64,000 nucleotides of DNA from positions 2,914,001 to 2,978,000 of the forward strand of contig NZ_CP094459.1 of NCBI RefSeq assembly GCF_022809715.1, given 5' to 3'. The notes under the pieces are model-generated. The model saw only the letters and a list, made by a program, of their open reading frames with translations, ran no database searches and was not told the origin of the DNA. Each line of letters opens with the position of its first letter. Positions within the stretch are counted from its first letter, which is position 1. Made by a program: the position numbers and the translations under genes. The stretch is from Burkholderia pyrrocinia (GTDB lineage: Bacteria > Pseudomonadota > Gammaproteobacteria > Burkholderiales > Burkholderiaceae). Positions 19,418 to 28,980 of this stretch are shown one piece after another.

Positions 19418-19942
19418 TCAGACATGCGAGTGTGCGCCGCCGTGCACGGGCCCGGCCCGCCGCTCGACTTCGCGACGCACGTCGCCGCGCAGCCCCGCGA
19501 AGAACGCGACTTCGGCGACGACGAACAGCGGCCCGACCATCAGGCCGACCAGATCGTCGACGAATGCGGGCTTGCGCCCTTCGAACCAGTGCCCGACGAA
19601 CTGCACGATCCAGCCGACGACGAACGCACCGATGCCGATGCCGAGCCATTGCGCGGTCGGCAGCAGCGCGAGCGCCTGCGCGGCCCACAGGCCGAGCGCG
19701 AACAGCGCGGTCATCACGATCCCGAACCGCAGGTCGAGACGCAGGTAGAACACCGCGAACGCGACGGCGAGCAGCAGCGCCGGCGACAGTGCTATGCCGG
19801 CCAGCATGCCGATTGCCGGCCGCGACAGCAGCACCTCGACCGCGAACACGATCATCGGAATGCCGACCAGATGCGTCGCGATGTTGCGCGCGTCGCGATG
19901 GTAGGCCGCATACTGGGAAAGATGGTCTTCGAGCGTCTTCAT
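19418..19942 (-). CDS. Mpo1-like (DUF962) membrane protein
   Basis: A 174-residue integral membrane protein with about four hydrophobic segments. It has the DUF962 signature beginning LSQYAAYHRDARNIATHLVG and a second block VQFVGHWFEGRKPAF, whose histidines match the Fe(II)-binding pattern of yeast Mpo1, a dioxygenase acting in alpha-oxidation of 2-hydroxy fatty acids. That activity is inferred from the family and may not hold here. ATG 19942 is preceded by AGGAG. It is divergent from the Crp/Fnr gene (82 bases between starts), so a shared regulatory region is likely. It ends in a His-containing tail GGAHSHV. Confidence 0.82.
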   Translation of the reverse strand: MKTLEDHLSQYAAYHRDARNIATHLVGIPMIVFAVEVLLSRPAIGMLAGIALSPALLLAVAFAVFYLRLDLRFGIVMTALFALGLWAAQALALLPTAQWLGIGIGAFVVGWIVQFVGHWFEGRKPAFVDDLVGLMVGPLFVVAEVAFFAGLRGDVRREVERRAGPVHGGAHSHV

Positions 19943-20023
19943 CGCGTCTCCTGGTCGGTCGTCGAGCGCTATGATGCGCGTCACGCCCGAGAACCTCTGT
20001 CAGCTACCCGACATCGCGTACCC

Positions 20024-20731
20024 ATGCCCTCGTCGCTCGCCCCCTACCTGCCGCAGATCGAGGCGAACCCGTGGTTCGCCGCGCTGCCGCCCGCGTTGCG
20101 CGCGGACCTGCTCGACCGTGCGGCGCTGCGCCGCCTGCCGGCCGGCCAGCCGCTGTTCCGGCGCGGCGACCCGCCGTGCGGGCTGTACGCGGTACTGGCC
20201 GGTTCACTCACGATAGGTGCGGTCGATCCGCAGGGCAAGGAAGCGCTGCTGACGGTCGCCGAGCCCGTCACGTGGTTCGGCGAAATCGCGCTGTTCGACG
20301 GCCAGCCGCGCACGCACGACGCGATCGCGCTCGACGACGCGCTGCTGCTGCACGTGCCGCAGGCCGCGCTGCTCGCGCTGCTCGACGCGACGCCGCAATA
20401 CTGGCGGCAGTTCGCGCTGCTGATGGCGCAGAAGCTGCGCCTGAGCTTCCTGACCGTCGAATCGATGAGCGTAATGCCGGCCGCGCAACGGCTCGCCGCG
20501 CGCCTGCTGATGATCGCCGAAGGCTACGGCGGCATCAGCGCCGGGCGCACGCGCGTGCGGCTGTCGCAGGAAACGCTCGCGTCGATGCTGTCGCTGACGC
20601 GGCAGACCACCAACCAGTTGCTGAAGGCGCTGCAGGCCGACGGCGTCGTGCGACTGCATGTCGGCGAGATCGAACTCGTCGACATCGACGCACTGCGCCG
20701 CGCGAGCGGGCTGGCCGGCGATACGCCCTGA
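20024..20731 (+). CDS. Crp/Fnr-family transcriptional regulator
   Basis: A 235-residue regulator with an N-terminal cyclic-nucleotide-binding fold (about residues 15-125; LFRRGDPPCGLYAVLAGSL and WFGEIALFDGQPRTHDA) and a C-terminal helix-turn-helix (RVRLSQETLASMLSLTRQTT, about 170-195). It has no Cys cluster for an FNR-type Fe-S centre. The sequence FGEIALFDGQPRTH resembles the phosphate-binding cassette, so nucleotide binding is possible. It lies 88 bases before chrA on the same strand and may be co-transcribed with it; it is also divergent from the DUF962 gene. Ligand and targets unknown. Confidence 0.87.
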   Translation: MPSSLAPYLPQIEANPWFAALPPALRADLLDRAALRRLPAGQPLFRRGDPPCGLYAVLAGSLTIGAVDPQGKEALLTVAEPVTWFGEIALFDGQPRTHDAIALDDALLLHVPQAALLALLDATPQYWRQFALLMAQKLRLSFLTVESMSVMPAAQRLAARLLMIAEGYGGISAGRTRVRLSQETLASMLSLTRQTTNQLLKALQADGVVRLHVGEIELVDIDALRRASGLAGDTP

Positions 20732-20818
20732 ACGTCGCGCAATGCCCGCCACGCGACACCCCGCCGTCGCCGCGTTGCGCTATCGTGTCGGCTCGCTCCG
20801 CCCATCGCGTGCCCCGTC

Positions 20819-22030
20819 TTGAACACATCGACCGTCCCCGTCCCTTCCCGTCATCCGTGGCCCGTGTTCGTCGCATTCCTGCGGCTCGGCCTTACGTCGT
20901 TCGGCGGCCCGGTCGCGCATCTTGGCTACTTCCGCGCCGAATTCGTCACGCGGCGCGGCTGGCTCACCGAGCGCACGTATGCGGATCTGGTCGGGCTGTG
21001 CCAGTTCCTGCCGGGGCCCGCGAGCAGCCAGGTCGGGATGGCGATCGGCCTCGCGCGCGCCGGCTATGCGGGAATGTTCGCCGCGTGGCTCGGCTTCACG
21101 CTGCCGTCGGCGCTGCTGATGATGCTGTTTGCGCTCGGCGTTCACGCGACGGGCGCGCCGATCGAAGCCGGCGCGCTGCACGGGCTGCGCATCGTGTCGG
21201 TCGCGGTGATCGCGCAAGCCGTCTGGGGCATGGCGCGCACGCTGTGCCCGGATGCGCGCCGCGTCACGCTGATGGCCGCGGCCGCGTGCGTCGCGCTGCT
21301 CGCGCCGGCCGCGTGGACGCAGATTGCGGTGATCGTCGCGGCCGGTGCGGCCGGTCTCGTCCTGCTGCCGCAGCCGGCGCGCGACGCCCACGAGCCGTTG
21401 CCGCTGCACGTATCGCACCGCGCGGGCGTGCTGTGGCTCGCGCTGTTCGCGGCGCTGCTCGTCGCGCTGCCGTTCGCGGCACGCGTGCTCCGCTCCGATA
21501 CGCTTGCCGTCGTCGATGCGTTCTTCCGCACCGGCGCGCTCGTGTTCGGCGGCGGGCACGTGGTGCTGCCGCTGCTGCAGGCGGCCGTGGTCGCGCCCGG
21601 CTGGGTCGGCGATTCGGCGTTCCTCGCTGGCTACGGGCTCGCGCAGGCCGTGCCGGGGCCGCTGTTCACGTTTGCGGCATTCCTCGGCGCTTCGCTGCGC
21701 GATGCGCCGAACGGCTGGCTCGGCGGCACGATCGCGCTCGTCTCGATCTTCGCGCCGTCGTTCCTGCTCGTTGCCGGCACCGCGCCGTTCTGGGAGCGCC
21801 TGCGCCGCAGCACGCGCATGCAGGCCGCGCTCGCGGGCGTGAACGCGGCCGTCGTCGGGCTGCTGCTCGCCGCGCTCTATCACCCGGTCTGGACCGACAC
21901 GATCGTGGCGCCGCGCGACCTGGCCGCCGCGCTCGTCGCGTTCGTTGCGCTGGTGTTCTGGCGCGTGCCACCGTGGGCCGTCGTGATCGCGAGCGCGGCG
22001 CTCGGTTGGGTGCTCGGCATGGTCGGCTGA
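20819..22030 (+). CDS. chrA: Chromate transporter, CHR family
   Basis: Inner-membrane protein of the CHR family, whose characterised members export chromate. It is 403 residues with two homologous CHR halves. The first has FLRLGLTSFGGPVAHLGYF and LCQFLPGPASSQVGMAIG; the second has the matching FRTGALVFGGGHVVLPLLQ and GYGLAQAVPGPLFTFAAFLG. Start is taken as TTG 20819, which gives the family N-terminus; no AGGAG is close by. A bidirectional terminator follows, shared with sodB. No chrB or chrF is present, so the link to chromate resistance is by family only. Confidence 0.9.
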   Translation: MNTSTVPVPSRHPWPVFVAFLRLGLTSFGGPVAHLGYFRAEFVTRRGWLTERTYADLVGLCQFLPGPASSQVGMAIGLARAGYAGMFAAWLGFTLPSALLMMLFALGVHATGAPIEAGALHGLRIVSVAVIAQAVWGMARTLCPDARRVTLMAAAACVALLAPAAWTQIAVIVAAGAAGLVLLPQPARDAHEPLPLHVSHRAGVLWLALFAALLVALPFAARVLRSDTLAVVDAFFRTGALVFGGGHVVLPLLQAAVVAPGWVGDSAFLAGYGLAQAVPGPLFTFAAFLGASLRDAPNGWLGGTIALVSIFAPSFLLVAGTAPFWERLRRSTRMQAALAGVNAAVVGLLLAALYHPVWTDTIVAPRDLAAALVAFVALVFWRVPPWAVVIASAALGWVLGMVG

Positions 22031-22068
22031 GCCGGCAAGCGCGGCACGATCCTGCCGGACCAAAACAA

Positions 22069-22095
22069 AAAAAGCCCTCGTTACGAGGGCTTTTT
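22069..22095. terminator. Bidirectional terminator between chrA and sodB
   Basis: A twelve-pair stem (22069-22080 with 22084-22095) with a three-base loop has A residues on one side and T residues on the other, so it can serve both convergent genes. Confidence 0.92.
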
Positions 22096-22136
22096 CGTGG
22101 GTGCCGCGCGCCGCAGCGGCGCGCAGGCGCCGGACC

Positions 22137-22715
22137 TTACGCGAAGTTCTTCGCTGCGAAGTCCCAGTTCACGATGTTCCAGAACGCTTCGACGAACTTC
22201 GGACGTGCGTTGCGGTAGTCGATGTAGTACGCGTGTTCCCACACGTCGATCGTCAGCAGTGCCTTGTCGGCGGTCGTCAGCGGCGTGGCTGCGTTGCTCG
22301 TCGACACGATGTCGAGCGAACCGTCGGCCTTCTTCACCAGCCATGCCCAGCCCGAACCGAACGTGCCGACTGCAGCCTTCGTGAACGCTTCCTTGAATGC
22401 GTCGTACGAACCCCACTTCGCGTTGATCGCATCGCCCAGCGCGCCCGTCGGTGCGCCGCCGCCGTTCGGCGACAGGCTGTTCCAGAAGAACGTGTGGTTC
22501 CAGATTTGCGCGGCGTTGTTGAAGATGCCGCCCGACGACTTCTTCACGATCTCTTCCAGCGACAGGTTTTCGAATTCCGTGCCCGGGATCAGATTGTTCA
22601 GGTTCGTCACATAAGCCTGATGGTGCTTGCCGTAGTGGTACTGGATCGTCTCGAGCGAGATGGTCGGCGCGAGTGCGTCTTCAGCGTACGGGAGCGGCGG
22701 GAGCGTATGAGCCAT
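22137..22715 (-). CDS. sodB: Superoxide dismutase [Fe]
   Basis: Cytoplasmic enzyme that dismutates superoxide, 192 residues. The metal ligands are visible: His in [11 protein letters not shown], His in [11 protein letters not shown], Asp and His in [16 protein letters not shown]. The Gln in [13 protein letters not shown] is the outer-sphere residue typical of the iron form rather than the manganese form. No signal peptide. Start ATG 22715 gives [10 protein letters not shown], the standard beginning. Monocistronic, convergent with chrA. In related bacteria sodB is often controlled by iron; I see no obvious operator in its 226-base upstream gap. Confidence 0.97.
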   Translation of the reverse strand: MAHTLPPLPYAEDALAPTISLETIQYHYGKHHQAYVTNLNNLIPGTEFENLSLEEIVKKSSGGIFNNAAQIWNHTFFWNSLSPNGGGAPTGALGDAINAKWGSYDAFKEAFTKAAVGTFGSGWAWLVKKADGSLDIVSTSNAATPLTTADKALLTIDVWEHAYYIDYRNARPKFVEAFWNIVNWDFAAKNFA

Positions 22716-22941
22716 GGCGATTCCTTCGTTGAGTATGTAGGGGGGCTTGTGTTGAATGCTGCCGAGCGTCCGATTGTAGGCGAGGACGAATAACCCCGCA
22801 AACTCACGGGCAATTTATCCGCGGTATGCGGAAAAGCGCTGTTTGCGCAACGTCCGGCAGGACCAACCGGCGATGCGCAGTATCCGTTCCCGCATGGGAC
22901 GCGTCCGTTGCGGGACCTTCGTTTCGCTTGCGCCGGTTACG

Positions 22942-24324
22942 TCAGATCGTATCGGTCAACCTCGGCTGCACGTCGGCGAGCGACACGTCGGCCGAGCCTT
23001 CGGCGAGATGCACGGTCAGGCGCCGCTGCGGCTTCAGCGCGCTCGGCGCGCGCACCGCGCGGCCCGTCTGCGCATCGACGAGCGCCGCATAGCCGCGCTC
23101 GAGCGTGCGCTTCGGGCTCAGCACCTCGAGCCGCGCCGCACAGGCTGACACACGCGCCGTGTCGCGTTCGTGACGGCGCTGCAATGCGAGCGCGAGACGT
23201 TGCGACAGCCCCGCGAGCGCCTGGCGCGCCTGTGACGGATCGGGCCGCGCGCGCTGCCAGCGCAATTGCGCGAGCGCGAAGCGCGCGCGTGCGTCGCGCA
23301 CCGGCCGCGACGCCGCCGACGCGAGCCGCGCCGCGAGCTGCTCGACGTGCGTGCGCTGCCGCTGCAGCCGCTCGGCCGGGCTCACGAGCCGGCGCGCGAG
23401 CCAGTCGAGTTGCTGCGCACGCTGTTCGAGCCGGCGTTCCATGCCGCGCGCGAGCGCACGCTGGCAGTCGCCGACCTCGCGCAGCAGCAGCGCGCGCTGC
23501 GGGCTCGCGAGTTCGGCCGCGCCGGTCGGCGTCGGCGCGCGCACGTCGGCCGCGAAGTCCGCGATCGTGAAATCGGTTTCGTGCCCGACGCCGCTGACGA
23601 CCGGCAGCTCGCTCGCCGCGATCGCACGCGCCAGCGCCTCGTCGTTGAACGACCACAGATCCTCGATCGAGCCGCCGCCGCGGCAGACCAGCAGCACGTC
23701 GACCTCGCGCCGCGCATTCGCGGCCTCGACGGCCGCGACGAGCTTTTCGGCGGAACCGGCACCCTGCACGGGCGCCGGATAGACGATCACCGGAATGTGC
23801 GGCGCACGGCGTGCGAGCGTGGTCAGCACGTCGCGCAGCGCGGCGGCCTGCAGCGACGTGACGATGCCGATCGCGCGCGGGTGGGCCGGCAGCGGCCGCT
23901 TGCGCTCGGGCGCGAAGAGCCCTTCGCCTTCGAGCTGCGCCTTCAGCCGCAGGAACGCCTCGTACAGGCGCCCCTGCCCGGTGCGCCGCACGGCCTCGAC
24001 GTTGAGCTGCACTTCGCCGCGCGGCTCGTACATCGTGACGACCGCGCGGACCTCGATCCGGTCGCCTTCGCGCGGCGTGAATTCCGCGTATTGGGCGCGG
24101 CCGCGGAACATCACGCAGCGCATCTGCGCCTGCTGGTCCTTGATCGAGAAATACCAGTGGCCGCTCGCGGCGCGCGTGAAATTCGATACTTCGCCCGAAA
24201 TCCACAGCAGCGGAAACGAGCGCTCGAGCATCGTCGAAATCGCGCGATTGAGCGCCGAAACGGGAATCACTTCGTCGCCGCCGCGGGTCGCGCCGGGTGC
24301 AGCAAAAGGGGAGTCGGAAGGCAT
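22942..24324 (-). CDS. xseA: Exodeoxyribonuclease VII large subunit
   Basis: Catalytic subunit of the single-strand-specific exonuclease VII, 460 residues. It has the N-terminal OB-fold ([40 protein letters not shown]), the nuclease region with [20 protein letters not shown] and [20 protein letters not shown], a long Arg/Ala-rich coiled coil in the C-terminal third, and the terminal [13 protein letters not shown]. The start ATG 24324 ([11 protein letters not shown]) begins just before the OB-fold; a longer in-frame extension does not look coding. xseB is not in this window. Divergent from lpxK across 450 bases. Confidence 0.95.
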   Translation of the reverse strand: MPSDSPFAAPGATRGGDEVIPVSALNRAISTMLERSFPLLWISGEVSNFTRAASGHWYFSIKDQQAQMRCVMFRGRAQYAEFTPREGDRIEVRAVVTMYEPRGEVQLNVEAVRRTGQGRLYEAFLRLKAQLEGEGLFAPERKRPLPAHPRAIGIVTSLQAAALRDVLTTLARRAPHIPVIVYPAPVQGAGSAEKLVAAVEAANARREVDVLLVCRGGGSIEDLWSFNDEALARAIAASELPVVSGVGHETDFTIADFAADVRAPTPTGAAELASPQRALLLREVGDCQRALARGMERRLEQRAQQLDWLARRLVSPAERLQRQRTHVEQLAARLASAASRPVRDARARFALAQLRWQRARPDPSQARQALAGLSQRLALALQRRHERDTARVSACAARLEVLSPKRTLERGYAALVDAQTGRAVRAPSALKPQRRLTVHLAEGSADVSLADVQPRLTDTI

Positions 24325-24519
24325 GGACGGTCGGATGAATGCTGGCGGCGACACGATAGTCCGACACACGCGCGGCGTCCAGCACCGAGCGCATGCGTCG
24401 CGGCGCTCGAAAGGTGTCCACATTCTGGCAATCGTCCGCCTAAAACGCTTGGAAACCGCGAAAAAAACCAGACAATTCCCGATAACACATTGATTTTTAT
24501 ATATTTTTAAACCTTTCGG

Positions 24520-24532
24520 AATGATTCTCATC
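24520..24532. promoter_or_regulatory. Fur-box-like element
   Basis: AATGATTCTCATC matches the core of the Fur box variant AATGATTCTCATT at twelve of thirteen positions. It lies in the AT-rich tract about 245 bases before lpxK and 195 upstream of xseA. Prediction by eye only. Confidence 0.4.
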
Positions 24533-24591
24533 CGATTCGATGCCCACCGGGCGGGCGTTTGAGGCCATCGACCGGGGAGTTCTTCACAGAG

Positions 24592-24600
24592 TTATCCACA
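24592..24600 (+). promoter_or_regulatory. DnaA-box sequence upstream of lpxK
   Basis: TTATCCACA, an exact consensus DnaA box, preceded by GAG. It is isolated, so not an origin by itself. The same twelve bases recur upstream of argF. Confidence 0.45.
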
Positions 24601-24724
24601 GCCCGCCGCGATCCGGCCCCGCGGGCTGCGTCGGCCGGTCGCGCTTGCCGCGTCCGCATGCGGCGCGCTAGAGTGCCGCCTTCCGCAGACCCCGCGGCAT
24701 GCGCCGCCCAACGGAGAATCCGCC

Positions 24725-24778
24725 TTGACGAATCCGTCCCACGCCGCGGCGCACGACGCGCCGCGCCCGGTCCGATGA
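24725..24778 (+). CDS. Possible 17-residue leader ORF overlapping the lpxK start
   Basis: TTG 24725 follows GGAGA at 24713-24717 with good spacing, and the frame ([17 protein letters not shown]) ends in a TGA that overlaps the lpxK ATG as ATGA. lpxK has no ribosome-binding site of its own, so translational coupling is possible. The ATGA overlap arises automatically because the second lpxK codon starts with A, which weakens the case. No homology recognised. Confidence 0.22.
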   Translation: MTNPSHAAAHDAPRPVR

Positions 24779-25802
24779 GCACGCCCGGCGGCCCGCTCGC
24801 CCGGCTCGAAGCGCGCCTGACACGCGAATGGCAGCGGCGCGGCGCGCTCGCGTGGGCGCTCACGCCGTTCGCATGCGTGTTCGGCCTGTGCGCGGCGCTG
24901 CGGCGCACCGCTTACGCACAGGGCTGGAAGAAACCGGTCGACGTCGGCGTGCCCGTCGTCGTGGTCGGCAACGTGACCGTCGGCGGTACCGGCAAGACGC
25001 CGACCGTGATCGCGCTCGTCGACGCGTTGCGCGCGGCCGGCTTCACGCCCGGCGTCGTGTCGCGCGGCTACGGCGCGAACGTGAAAGCGCCGACCGCCGT
25101 CACGCCCGCGTCGCGCGCGAGCGTGGGCGGCGACGAGCCGCTGCTGATCGCGCGCCGCACCACCGCGCCCGTCTGGGTGTGCCCCGACCGCGTGGCGGCC
25201 GCGCAGGCGCTGCGCGCCGCGCATCCGGACGTCGACGTGATCGTCAGCGACGACGGCCTGCAGCACTACCGCCTCGCGCGCACGGTCGAGCTCGTCGTGT
25301 TCGACCACCGGCTCGGCGGCAACGGCTTCCTGCTGCCGGCCGGCCGCTGCGCGAGCCGCTGTCGCGGCACCGCGACGCCACGCTCGTCAACGACCCATAC
25401 AGCGGCGCGCTGCCGCCGTGGCCCGACACCTACGCGCTCGCGCTCACGCCGGGCGCCGCATGGCACCTCGACCAGCCCGCAATGCGCCGCCCGCTGTCGC
25501 AGTTCGCGCACGAGCGCGTGCTCGCCGCAGCCGGCATCGGTGCGCCGGAACGCTTCTTCGCGACGCTGCGCGCGGCCGGTCTCGCGCCGGCGACGCGCGC
25601 GCTGCCCGACCACTACGCGTTCGCCGACAATCCGTTCGTCGACGACGCCGTCGATGCGATCCTGATCACCGAGAAGGATGCAGTAAAATTGGGCGCTTCC
25701 TGGCGCGACGCTCGACTCTGGGTCGTCCCTGTCGAAGCCGCGCTCGACCCTCGCCTCATTGCCCTCGTTGTGGAGAAACTCCGTGGACGCTCGCCTGCTT
25801 GA
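24775..25802 (+). pseudogene. lpxK: Tetraacyldisaccharide 4'-kinase, interrupted by a one-base deletion
   Basis: LpxK phosphorylates the lipid A disaccharide precursor at the inner membrane. Residues 1-190 are clear: an N-terminal amphipathic helix, the P-loop [20 protein letters not shown] (about 64-83) and [15 protein letters not shown]. After GNGFLLPAG the frame breaks at 25344-25345. The text reads GGCCGCTGC where GGCCCGCTGC would restore [17 protein letters not shown], and the rest of the family sequence ([40 protein letters not shown]) continues one base out of frame to 25802. With the missing C the protein would be 342 residues, normal for LpxK. Because LpxK is generally essential, a sequencing or assembly error in the GC run is as likely as real loss. 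Confidence 0.85.
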
Positions 25803-25977
25803 AATCCTTGTGTGCCCTATCTGCAAAGGCCCGCTCCACTATGACCGCGCCGCGCAGGAGCTGATCTGCAACGCGGACAAGCTCGCCTACCCGATCCGCG
25901 ACGGCATCCCCGTGATGCTCGTCGACGAAGCGCGCCAGACCGTCGAAGGCACGCCGGTCGACCCGGCCGGCCGATAA
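25783..25977 (+). CDS. Trm112/YcaR family small protein
   Basis: A 64-residue protein of the YcaR/Trm112-like family (UPF0434). It has [17 protein letters not shown] followed by [20 protein letters not shown], the usual two-strand zinc-ribbon-like layout with CxxC and a third Cys. Eukaryotic Trm112 activates methyltransferases; the bacterial role is unclear. GTG 25783 is chosen because GGAG lies eight bases upstream and the family start (xDxRLLEIL) follows. It overlaps the 3' end of lpxK by 20 bases and precedes kdsB, the usual operon order. Confidence 0.85.
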   Translation: MDARLLEILVCPICKGPLHYDRAAQELICNADKLAYPIRDGIPVMLVDEARQTVEGTPVDPAGR

Positions 25978-26101
25978 ACCGCCAGGCCGCTCGACCGGCG
26001 CAATCGCTTGAAGGCGACCCGGCCCCGGCCGGTCGCCGAACGCCGCCGGGAGACCGGCGCCGGACGCGCCACCCGCCCCGTCCCTCTCACCGTTCCCTCC
26101 G

Positions 26102-26893
26102 ATGACTCACCCGCAACCCTTCATCGCCGTCATTCCCGCCCGGCTCGCGTCGACGCGCCTCCCGAACAAGCCGCTCGCCGATCTCGGCGGCAAGCCGATG
26201 GTCGTGCGCGTCGCCGAGCGCGCGCGCGAAGCGGGCGCGCAGCAGGTGCTCGTCGCATCCGACGCGCAAAGCGTGCTCGATGCGGCGCGCGATCACGGCT
26301 TCGAGGCGGTGCTGACGCGTGCCGACCATCCGTCCGGCACCGACCGGCTCGCGGAAGTCGCGGCGACGTTCGGGTGGAGCGACGACACCGTCGTCGTCAA
26401 CGTGCAGGGCGACGAGCCGCTGATCGACCCGGTGCTCGTGCGCGACGTAGCGTCGCACCTGGCCGCGCATCCGGCCTGCGCGATCGCGACCGCGGCCCAC
26501 CCGATCCACGATGCAGCCGACGTGTTCAACCCGAACGTCGTGAAGGTCGCGCTCGACGCGCAGAGCGTCGCGCTGTACTTCTCGCGCGCGCCGATTCCGT
26601 GGAGCCGCGACGCATACCAGCCGCACTGGCCGGACGTCGCGGCGATGCCGGCCCCTGGATTTCCGGTCTATCGGCACATCGGTCTCTATGCGTATCGCGC
26701 GCGTTTCCTGCGCACGTATCCGACGCTCGCGCAGGCACCGATCGAACAAGCCGAGCAGCTCGAACAGCTGCGCGCGCTGTGGCACGGCGAGCGCATCGCA
26801 GTGCTGATCACCGAGTCCGCACCCGAAGCCGGCATCGACACGCCGGCCGATCTCGCGCGCGTGCAGGCCCTTTTTCGGCCGGGTTCAAAATAA
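26102..26893 (+). CDS. kdsB: 3-deoxy-manno-octulosonate cytidylyltransferase (CMP-KDO synthetase)
   Basis: Activates KDO as CMP-KDO for the inner core of lipopolysaccharide; cytoplasmic. The 263-residue protein has the nucleotide-binding N-terminus [20 protein letters not shown], the block [23 protein letters not shown] (metal-site Asp) and the C-terminal [12 protein letters not shown] and [10 protein letters not shown]. It lies 124 bases after the Trm112-like gene in the lpxK-(Trm112)-kdsB-adk order. Both lpxK and kdsB serve lipopolysaccharide assembly. Confidence 0.96.
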   Translation: MTHPQPFIAVIPARLASTRLPNKPLADLGGKPMVVRVAERAREAGAQQVLVASDAQSVLDAARDHGFEAVLTRADHPSGTDRLAEVAATFGWSDDTVVVNVQGDEPLIDPVLVRDVASHLAAHPACAIATAAHPIHDAADVFNPNVVKVALDAQSVALYFSRAPIPWSRDAYQPHWPDVAAMPAPGFPVYRHIGLYAYRARFLRTYPTLAQAPIEQAEQLEQLRALWHGERIAVLITESAPEAGIDTPADLARVQALFRPGSK

Positions 26894-26905
26894 CCCGTGG
26901 CATAA

Positions 26906-27763
<858 letters not shown>

Positions 27764-27785
27764 GCACCGCATCGCGCACCGCAAG

Positions 27786-27810
27786 CCGCCCTTTCCGGGC
27801 GGTTTTTTTT
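27786..27810 (+). terminator. Rho-independent terminator after adk
   Basis: CCGCCC (27786-27791) pairs with GGGCGG (27797-27802) and runs into eight T residues. Confidence 0.9.
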
Positions 27811-27944
27811 CGCCCGGCCGAGATTCGCACGACCGTGCCTGTCTCGCCGCCGCGCGATGGCGCCCCGTACAATCGGTCGGATACGTGCGCGCTGCCAACC
27901 GGCGCACGGTTTTTCAACCGATCGCTTGGCATCGGACAGTACAA

Positions 27945-28140
27945 CCGCCTTGCATGGGACCTTCCCAAGCGCCAAAGCGCCAAGGGCGGTCGACCGCTTT
28001 GCATGGGACCTCCCCAAGCGCTAAAGCGCCAAGGGCGGTCGACCGCCTTGCATGGGACCTCCCTAAGCGCTAAAGCGCTAAGGGCGGTCGACCGCCTTGC
28101 ATGGGACCTCCCTAAGCGCTAAAGCGCTAAGGGCGGTCGA
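27945..28140 (+). repeat. Four 49-bp tandem repeats upstream of a dehydrogenase gene
   Basis: Four contiguous 49-base units start at 27945, 27994, 28043 and 28092. Units 3 and 4 are identical; units 1 and 2 differ at a few C/T positions. Each carries a near-perfect hairpin: in units 3 and 4, CCCTAAGCGCT can pair with AGCGCTAAGGG with one mismatch, and outer CCGCC/GGCGG can extend it. The array ends two bases before the AAAGGAGA ribosome-binding site of the next gene. The unit is not a multiple of three and is not coding. The rest of the 391-base adk-to-dehydrogenase gap (27811-27944) shows nothing else. Confidence 0.95.
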
Positions 28141-28154
28141 CAAAGGAGACAGTC

Positions 28155-28913
28155 ATGGAGATTCGCGGCAACGTCTTTCTGATCACAGGCGGCGCGTCGG
28201 GCCTCGGCGCCGGAACGGCGCGGATGCTCGCGCAGGCCGGCGGCAAGGTCGTGCTCGCCGACCTGAACGAGGCGGCCGGCGTCGCGCTCGCGACCGAGCT
28301 GGGCGGCGAATTCGTGCGCTGCGACGTGTCGAGCGAAGCCGACGCGCAGGCAGCCGTCGACGCGGCGACGCACGCGGGCACACTGCGCGGCCTCGTCAAC
28401 TGCGCGGGCATCGCGCCCGCCGCGAAGACCGTCGGCAAGGACGGCGCGCATCCGCTCGACGTGTTCGCGAAGACGATCAACGTGAACCTCGTCGGCACGT
28501 TCAACATGATCCGGCTCGCAGCGGCCGCGATGGCCGCAACCGCGCCGACCGCGGACGGCGAGCGCGGCGTGATCGTCAGTACCGCATCGGTCGCCGCATT
28601 CGACGGGCAGATCGGCCAGGCCGCGTACGCGGCCTCGAAGGCCGGCGTCGCCGGCATGACGCTGCCGATCGCGCGCGACCTGTCGCGCAGCGGCATCCGC
28701 GTGATGACGATCGCGCCCGGCCTGTTCGAGACGCCGATGCTGCTCGGCATGCCGCAGGACGTGCAGGACGCGCTCGGCGCGATGGTGCCGTTCCCGCCGC
28801 GGCTCGGCAAACCGGCCGAATACGCGATGCTGGTGCGCCAGATCGTCGAGAATCCGATGCTCAACGGCGAAGTGATCCGCCTCGACGGCGCGATCCGGAT
28901 GCAGCCGAAGTAA
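28155..28913 (+). CDS. Short-chain dehydrogenase, probable 3-hydroxyacyl-CoA dehydrogenase type II
   Basis: NAD-dependent oxidoreductase, 252 residues, of the SDR superfamily. The cofactor motif is [20 protein letters not shown] (TGxxxGxG), the structural motif is VNCAGIAP, and the catalytic Ser-Tyr-Lys are in [24 protein letters not shown]. The ending [12 protein letters not shown] with [17 protein letters not shown] matches the human HSD17B10-like group that oxidises 2-methyl-3-hydroxybutyryl-CoA and other 3-hydroxyacyl-CoAs. Substrate is inferred from the family. AAAGGAGACAGTC before the ATG is a strong ribosome-binding site. Its leader holds the 49-bp repeat array, which could affect its expression. 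Confidence 0.9.
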   Translation: MEIRGNVFLITGGASGLGAGTARMLAQAGGKVVLADLNEAAGVALATELGGEFVRCDVSSEADAQAAVDAATHAGTLRGLVNCAGIAPAAKTVGKDGAHPLDVFAKTINVNLVGTFNMIRLAAAAMAATAPTADGERGVIVSTASVAAFDGQIGQAAYAASKAGVAGMTLPIARDLSRSGIRVMTIAPGLFETPMLLGMPQDVQDALGAMVPFPPRLGKPAEYAMLVRQIVENPMLNGEVIRLDGAIRMQPK

Positions 28914-28925
28914 GCGCGCATGCAA

Positions 28926-28946
28926 AACGCCCGCGATGCGGGCGTT
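28926..28946 (+). terminator. Hairpin after the short-chain dehydrogenase gene
   Basis: Nine-pair stem (28926-28934 with 28938-28946) with a three-base loop; the following tail CTTCATTCC is only moderately T-rich. It separates this gene from the convergent sirB1-like gene. Confidence 0.6.
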
Positions 28947-28980
28947 CTTCATTCCGGGTTCCGGCCGTCGCGCGACCGGC

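Larger units (their letters stand above)
24325..24774. promoter_or_regulatory. 450-base xseA / lpxK divergent intergenic region with AT-rich tract
   Basis: The stretch 24460-24540 is strikingly AT-rich for this genome, with a long T/A run near 24490-24510. It also holds a Fur-box-like element (24520-24532), an exact DnaA-box sequence (24592-24600) and a tiny reading frame that runs into lpxK. In several beta-proteobacteria I recall exbB and exbD preceding lpxK; neither is here. No other gene is supported. Confidence 0.5.

Noticed and set aside
27945..28140. Possible CRISPR array
   Set aside because: The repeat units are contiguous without spacers and no cas genes are near; it is a simple tandem repeat.
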